DNA from: Xestospongia muta
Lineage: Eukaryota; Porifera; Demospongiae; Haplosclerida; Petrosiidae
Reading direction: 5' to 3'
Assembly: GCA_963693285.1 (NCBI GenBank)
Contig: OY848931.1
Location: 2,306,144 to 2,370,143 of the forward strand
Length of the DNA stretch: 64,000 nucleotides
Shown here: piece by piece, positions 58,361 to 64,000 of the stretch
How the letters are laid out: the number at the start of each line of letters is the position of its first letter
How positions within the stretch are numbered: position 1 is the first letter of the stretch
The notes under the pieces: model-generated
What the model was told of the DNA's origin: nothing
The model's input: only the letters and a program-made list of their open reading frames with translations
Databases searched by the model: none
Translations under genes and position numbers: made by a program

Positions 58361-59660
58361 TAGGTATGCAGACGTATTAAATCATTAACTAAAATGCATT
58401 GTCAATGCAGTACTAATCAATCTGAAATGATTAATACTGGGTATGTAAACCTACATGCATTGACTACATTAATATTATGGCTACCTCAATGCAGAAGTCA
58501 TAGAACAAAGACTGTTTATTTGAGGTTTCCTCCATTTGATAAATGGTAGAGACTGATAAATGCCTAGTAATCTCCATATAAGGATCACTTGAAAAGATAA
58601 CTGGATGGATGCATGGACAGACATGATAAATAATTGAATAAATGGATTGATGATACATGGCTATCAAAGACACATTGTACATGTACTATCTATTCATATG
58701 CTTGTGATCTATCCAGCCATCCACTCTCCTTACGAGGACAGAATTAAACAGATTTTCATAGTATTCACAGCAGAGTTGTACTGTAAAGAAACAAAAGGGA
58801 TAGAGAAAGCATTAGGCTACCAACTAGTACATTGTCGATGCAGTACTAATCAATCTAAAGTAGTTAACGCTGGGTATGTATACCTACATGCATTGAACTA
58901 CATTAATATTATGACTACCTCAAAGCAGAAGTCATAGAACAAAGAACAATTTACATGACCAGTTGTGGATCACAAATAGAGTCTGTTTAACTGAGGTTTC
59001 CTCCATTTGATAAATAGTCAAGACTGATAAATTCCTAGCAATATTCATAATGGAATTCGTTAAAAGATAAATGGATGGACACGTGGACAGACATGATAAT
59101 TAGTTGAATAAATGATTGATACATAGCTCTCAAATGATACATTATACACTTGTGCCATCTATTCGTATGCTCAGCAATCTAACCAGGCATTCACTTTCCT
59201 TACCAGGACAAACATTGAACAAATATTGATAGTATTTCACAGCAGAGTTTTGGAGCATTATTCATTGCAAGTTGTAAAAGAACAATAAGGATAGAGAAAC
59301 CATTGGGCTACAAACTAAAATGCATTGTCGATGCAGTACTAATCAATCTGAAATGATTAATACTGGGTATGTAAACCTACATGCATTGAACTACATTAAT
59401 ATTATGGCTACCTCAAAGTTGCAGTCGTAGAATAAAGACTGTGTAATTGAGGTTTCCTCCATTTGATAAATAGTAGAGACTGATAAATGCCTAGTAATCT
59501 TCATATAGGGATCACTTGAAAAGAAAATTGGATGGATGCATCAACAGACATGATAAATATTAAATAATTGAATAAATGGATTTGATAAATAGTTAAGACT
59601 GATAAATTCCTAGCAATATTCATAATGAGATCCGTTAAAAGATAAATGGATCTTAAATAA
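58361..59660 (-). repeat. Tandem array of exon-like units, part 2
   Basis: Continues the array of part 1 with at least three more units, at about 58370-58860, 58860-59330 and 59330-59640. The minus-strand exon with ..ITRHLSVSTIYQMEETS is open at 58682-58464. The second exon type (FNS.L.RRVNGWIDHKHMN) recurs at about 58760-58690 and 59230-59160. Confidence 0.5.
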
Positions 59661-61663
59661 TAGATACTATAGAACAAATTAATAATTACATCTACAACAT
59701 ATGAACTTACAAATTCATATCAGAAAACATTGTCACTGCCCAATCATGATCATTTTTGCAGAAACAGAATACCAACATCACTACAGACATACTTAAAAAA
59801 GACGTTACTCCAAAACACAGGAAAGTAGACATGAAAGAAAATTTGGTCCTCTTAATTAATTTTCATTACAGGCATTAACCTTTTAAAAATAAAATGTTAA
59901 TTAATCTAATCTACCAAAATGAGAGAGTCTAGATTTATGACGTGCTACAAAGTCTTTGGCAACGTCTGTTAGTGAAATACAATCGATTTTTCTTTCTGGA
60001 CATAAAATACCATAATGTGATTTAGTCATACCTATATCATATTATTCGTAAATATAACTCCTGAGGGAACTAAAGATCTCTCTTACATCTACAACATGTG
60101 AACTTACAAACTGTTATCAGAAAATATGTTGCAGAGACGAAATACCAACATCACTATAGAGATAGTTGATACATATACAAAATTAGACCCAAGAAGAAGA
60201 AATAGGCTTGTACAAAAATAAAGATACTTGACTGATTTTATTCATACTTGCTGTATTGTACCAAATATACTGCTTACCAAATACCATATATACACTGAAA
60301 AGAACTAATCAGGTATTGTGTTTATAAATGATTTTATGACAGGCTTAGCTCAAGACTACCAATGCACTAAAATTAAGGGCTAAAAGTGAATAAAAGCTCA
60401 CGAGTACAAAAGCTAAATGGGACAAGCTAAATATACCGACACACATGAATATTGCTACTCTGACCGTATTTGTTACTACTGCCTTCCATTTTTGTTGTAG
60501 CCAGGAACAGCTTTGTCTCAGTATTTCCTGCACAGAAGACTATCTGAATGACTCGACTACATGGACTCCAGTTCCCTCTTTTTGTTTTGCTAAACAGCCC
60601 TGCAGAAGTAACATCTGACAGACTGGTTGCTAAAATGAAGTAATGGCGTCTGTTTATTATTTTCTAGTACAAAATCGGCGCCACTAGAGTGGCTAGTCGA
60701 ACTGAGCATGCCCAGTTGATCATCAAGATCGTGCCATGATAGTAACAACAATGTAACTCCCTGTATATTATCTAACTCTGTCTGAATGTAAGTTTATTTA
60801 ACACACATATTATGGAGCCCTGCTATTGTAATGAACCATGTTATCATCTTGTTACAATGAGGGCAGTTACTGCCTACCATTAGGAGCTATTGAGCACATA
60901 TCCCAAGTATCATTCCCAACGAACAATAGTTCAAACATTTATGCATGACATTAGTTGAAAGAGTATAAATATAAATCACATCAATATGACAAAGATACTA
61001 ATTATAATTGACACAAATAACCACAAAAGTTATTAATCAGTATCATTGATGTACACGCCTCTGATGTCTATATTTTACAGTTATGTTTGTAGAATGTGTT
61101 GTAATCAATGACAAAGATCACCACATATTAAGTCTATGAGGTTGACTTTGTTTAAATTATACCATCTAAAAGTGTAATAAGAGGATGACCACTTAATAAT
61201 AATTGCTGAGTAGTCCCAATCACAGGATCAGGGAAAAGAATGTGAGACATTGCATTATAAGCTGATACTGCTACAAGAGACAATGCTGTGTTTTAATCTG
61301 TAAGTTAAGAAAAGATATATCAGAATAATTTTTATTAAAAAATGTGAGATTTGAATATTACTATGTCATGCCTGCTTGGTATACCACGAATCTGGAAGTC
61401 GAAGAATTAAATACCACTTGCGAACACATAGTCAGTTATTCTCATTTACATTTCACGTGAGAAATCAAGGAGATATGAGACTGATCTTTCTTGGTAGCTA
61501 TTTTTATTGTGGGTGTGCTAAAAGAAGCATTAGCTCCACCTTCCTTATATCACATGACCTGCAGGACTAGGATGATGATGAGGATGACCATTTCTCTTTC
61601 ATTTAGATATATTAAACATTATTGTACTTTAATATTATATATAGTTTTTTGTATAAATGTATA

Positions 61664-61703
<40 letters not shown>

Positions 61704-62180
61704 TGCTCCTCTGTCTAAATGGAAAAATGACTTTTAATGTTTCTATCTAGAAATGAAGAATAGAGCTTTGATCTAGATATGAAGAAAATACATTGTAGCA
61801 AATAGTAGAGTACCTTGGTAATTTGCACACTTGTTTCTATATCATTAACTATTATTATTCAAACATGCAATAATTATAAAAAGGATGGAGGGTTACACTA
61901 CTTAAATGTTATTTTCGTAAGTGTTGGATCAGTACTTTTGCTGACTGCCCAGTGAGCTAGTCATGAATAAACTACCCTTCTGTCTGGCGACTGCTCCAGT
62001 CATACTCTACCTGGCAAATTGCATCGAAGACAAAACGCAATTTGCATTTTCATGATCGGCTGCGAACAAGCAAGCACTAGCAATAATATGTTCTCTCTCG
62101 CTCTAAATAATATGTATATATGTGTGTGTATATCCTGCACTCTCTCATTCACTCTGTTTATGACTATTTTCTTGCTTTGT
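59661..62180. other. Mostly unannotated; one local duplication and a TA microsatellite
   Basis: 59690-59790 and 60085-60165 share ACATCTACAACATRTGAACT and the word ATACCAACATCACTA. A minus-strand frame at 60345-60533 (62 codons) has a hydrophobic centre (VAIFMCVGIFSLSHLAFVLV) but no relative I know. A plus-strand frame at 61376-61570 contains RLIFLGSYFYCGCAK, not assignable. TA repeats span 61664-61700. Confidence 0.4.
61664..61700. repeat. TA dinucleotide microsatellite
   Basis: About 18 TA units. Confidence 0.95.
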
Positions 62181-62480
62181 CACAGGTTCTCGACTATTGC
62201 TTTTTTTGAAGAGCCTCCGTGGCATCTATTCTCTTAAAGATCACCATTTTATTTGTAATTGTGTATAGTACAATATGAATATTTAATAAGTTGTGCTAAT
62301 GTATTATATTATATTATGTCCTATCTCTAGTCTGTACTTAAAGATCAATTGAAGGATTATGCTAAGTCAGCTATTGGACAAGTTGTATTACATTTAACAA
62401 AGATCATCATTCATCATGATAAAGAGCAAGCGATAGCTAGTGATATGATTATAGGATGGATTTTTGCAAGACTTACCTGA
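62181..62480 (+). pseudogene. MYCBP2-like exon q fragment, plus strand
   Basis: 62185-62240 reads FSTIAFFEEPPWHLFS, related to the GPLKTIAFF..LCG piece in other copies; after a short intron, 62329-62405 reads SVLKDQLKDYAKSAIGQVVL, HLTK, then IIIHHDKEQAIASDMI. It matches the segment between SEAWSRVTKNAIAETI and ALTKMEEE of MYCBP2. It is the rightmost array piece in the window. Confidence 0.6.
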
Positions 62481-62839
62481 TGTCTTATTTAGTCCCAGAA
62501 CACAAAACAGATAAACTACTATAATGTTACCTTTCACGGTATTTTCGTACTGGTGATTCAATTTGTATATGATCTTGAACTAATCATAGTTATTGTCCTG
62601 TGTTCATTGATTGAGTACAGTATATTAACTCCAACCAATTGGATTTACAAAGTTTTCATCAGTTGTATTTATAAGTTATACATAAAACAAACGTATCATA
62701 GATAATTGCAAAAATTGCCTGAGCTTGTGACTTATATCAGTACATCAATCATAGTTTGTTCTCCAATTTGGGGGAGATATTTTCACAAAAATGAAATGCA
62801 ACACAAATCAACTATTTCTTTCATAATGTTTTTCCATGA

Positions 62840-63365
62840 ATGAGTTCAATTGATCAGACCGATTGATGGCAAACATATTTTTCTCTTCTTTTTTTCTTCG
62901 TCAGACATCATGTCTGGTGTTACAGACTCCCAAAATGTCATTTCTCAGCCTTGATGAACAAATCTTGCACGTCTACATTATTGAAAGCATAAGCATTGTG
63001 GTATATATTGTATACAAAACATACCCACTGCTTTCTCGATCTCAGTTGTTTTTTACTTTTGACTGGGGTCACCAAATGTTTTGGGCGTTCAGTTATAGTC
63101 TTTTTATAAGTCTTACAACCTTCTACAAAGAAATAAATATTAACACAAAATGAACTCATCACATGATTCTATAACTTTTTCAGGATAACAATCTCCAACT
63201 GCAGAAATAATCGTACTCAAAACCTTAGCATTATGACTTCCATATATTCTCTTAAAAGTATTTATTACATCAATGTTACCACAAAAAGCTTACAGTTCAT
63301 TTGTCTTGAATTGTTTGTTCTCATCCATTGCATTATGCACTGCTCGTATATTCTGCTCTATTAGT
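62840..63365 (-). pseudogene. Possible element-type protein, minus strand, unassigned
   Basis: After an acceptor-like TTACTAATAG (minus strand), 63355-63155 reads QNIRAVHNAMDENKQFKTNE, one in-frame stop, then AFCGNIDVINTFKRIYGSHN, AKVLSTIISAVGDCYPEKVI, ESCDEFIL. Further on, 63140-62940 reads CKTYKKTITERPKHLVTPVK, SKKQLRS, and 62950-62850 reads FWESVTPDMMSDEEKKEK. The last motif reminds me of repetitive proteins in invertebrate genomes with an F(W)..(V/I)T.DMMSDEE tail, but I cannot name the family. More minus-strand open pieces reach the window end. Confidence 0.35.
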
Positions 63366-64000
63366 AAGGAATAAAGTATAGTGGATTATCATTCTTTGGA
63401 TCATAGCATGAGCATAAGTTACTGATGTGCGTGTGAGCAGTACTTGTAAGACAAGGGGTGTAGCTCTTTTGCATTTACCGATACAGCTAGGAGTTACAGA
63501 AGTGCTTGACATGAGGATGCTGTCAAAGATCTGATATCGATATCATCTAGTGTTTTCTGTCGAGTCTCTAAAGAATCCAGTCAATTGTAAATACAGTCAA
63601 TTTTGGTACAAACACTACTGCGTTTTGAGTCTATACATTGTTAAAAAGATTGAAGTATGCTGGTCAATGTCTGTATGTTATTATGACTTGTAACGTGACC
63701 ATCATTTCTAACTTGACCATGATTTGTTCCAGTAAGAAAATTAGATCTATTTCTAGTCGGGAGAGATTGTCCTGGGTCTCAGTATTGCGATGGTGACACT
63801 CTACAAAAATGCCAGCTTAATTTGACCACAGTACCACTAGAAATGAAGTATCTTTGTCTAGTGAATTCATCTAGTCGTACATGATTGTGAGAATCAGTGA
63901 GTTCGGATGACAAAGGGTGATATCGCGACCTACAGTGTGTATAAATAACATAATTGAGTCTGTTGTACGACAACGATTATATTATAATATAATTAATATA
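63366..64000. other. Window end, no supported gene
   Basis: A minus-strand frame at 63779-63973 and pieces such as LDSLETRQKTLDDIDI (about 63590-63530) could belong to the protein at 62840-63365. Nothing firmer is visible. Confidence 0.35.

Noticed and set aside
61376..61570. RLIFLGSYFYCGCA as a UBR-type zinc finger
   Set aside because: Only a loose likeness to the FFCDCG part; the other cysteines and histidines are missing.

Overview
Organism and overall nature. The window is visibly AT-rich eukaryotic DNA with short GT-AG introns, many microsatellites and no operon-like packing. Nearly all recognisable coding matter is broken copies of the C-terminal part of one animal gene, the giant ubiquitin ligase MYCBP2 (PHR1/Highwire/RPM-1), so the source is an animal. 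The Ulp1-PHD element, the Ty3/gypsy fragment and the very short introns fit an early-branching invertebrate such as a demosponge (inference). I found no intact host gene. Letters used below for recurring exon-like blocks, in apparent gene order: T (KYPIFKLDCHVMEQIPVI), a (LLPTTIAHLGPIASLQ), b (STVQELKNLL), c (LLILCKKAGNSDLPPVTETV), e (CLSLLEKELVTLVAMCT), f (DTEKTDMRIVQAAAQE), h (LSNGSSETF), k (DLKLKTTDVPVVNKQIEF), DOC (DGWKTLIVPEGDEQHEVVHF, then NCETEAFRSFILLTSQ), m (LLNSKKEKKKRQ), o (VLSVQVKVKVQGSYILQ), p (DEAHVRSQH and LQGSIEQEVA), q (SVLKDQLKDYAKSAIGQ), r (GGQQEQMRLGEKY), s (DDGETKALILCN.CGNL), t (MFKEESVKFELHE), u (YRFCGTTSNTGVLSIGNV to CLPFLFGC), v (RING: CMIFYTEGW, APAIQLECDHIFHC), w (DDVKRKCQLHLKYEY), x (CAYYVCYKCKK, GEAHYA.ASDD, ELICPTC), y (HDDFQ). 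DOC to y match MYCBP2 in order and motif; T to k recur with them but I cannot tie them to a named domain. Layout. 1-4.27 kb: unique AT-rich DNA. 4.27-29.4 kb: plus- and minus-strand copies of a-k, DOC-q and s-y, in scrambled and inverted order. 30.24-32.63 kb: a 5'-truncated Ty3/gypsy retrotransposon with integrase upstream of reverse transcriptase (the Gmr1-type order) and a 3' LTR. 32.85-33.9 kb: a GC-richer array of ~60-bp repeats. 34.5-35.8 kb: an intron-containing pseudogene fragment of CLASP (microtubule TOG protein). 35.9-42.7 kb: a mostly collinear minus-strand run of the MYCBP2-like blocks. 42.74-44.59 kb: inserted element carrying a broken Ulp1-like protease plus PHD finger. 44.6-51.5 kb: more copies, interrupted by two terminal-inverted-repeat elements whose target duplications show clearly against uninterrupted paralogous copies. 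51.5-53.6 kb: composite higher-order repeat built on the 60-bp unit. 53.6-54.45 kb: a minus-strand copy that is circularly permuted. 55.35-55.85 kb: last large plus copy. 55.85-59.66 kb: a different tandem array, exon-like on the minus strand. 59.7-64 kb: mostly unannotated DNA with one small MYCBP2 fragment and a possible minus-strand element protein at the end. How it fits together. The parts do not form a pathway. They record an expanding, self-rearranging array: introns are kept (DNA-level copying), copies switch strand repeatedly, 60-bp GC-rich repeats lie next to several strand switches, and one copy looks as if it came back from a circle. Large inverted copies could form long hairpin transcripts against MYCBP2; that is inference.
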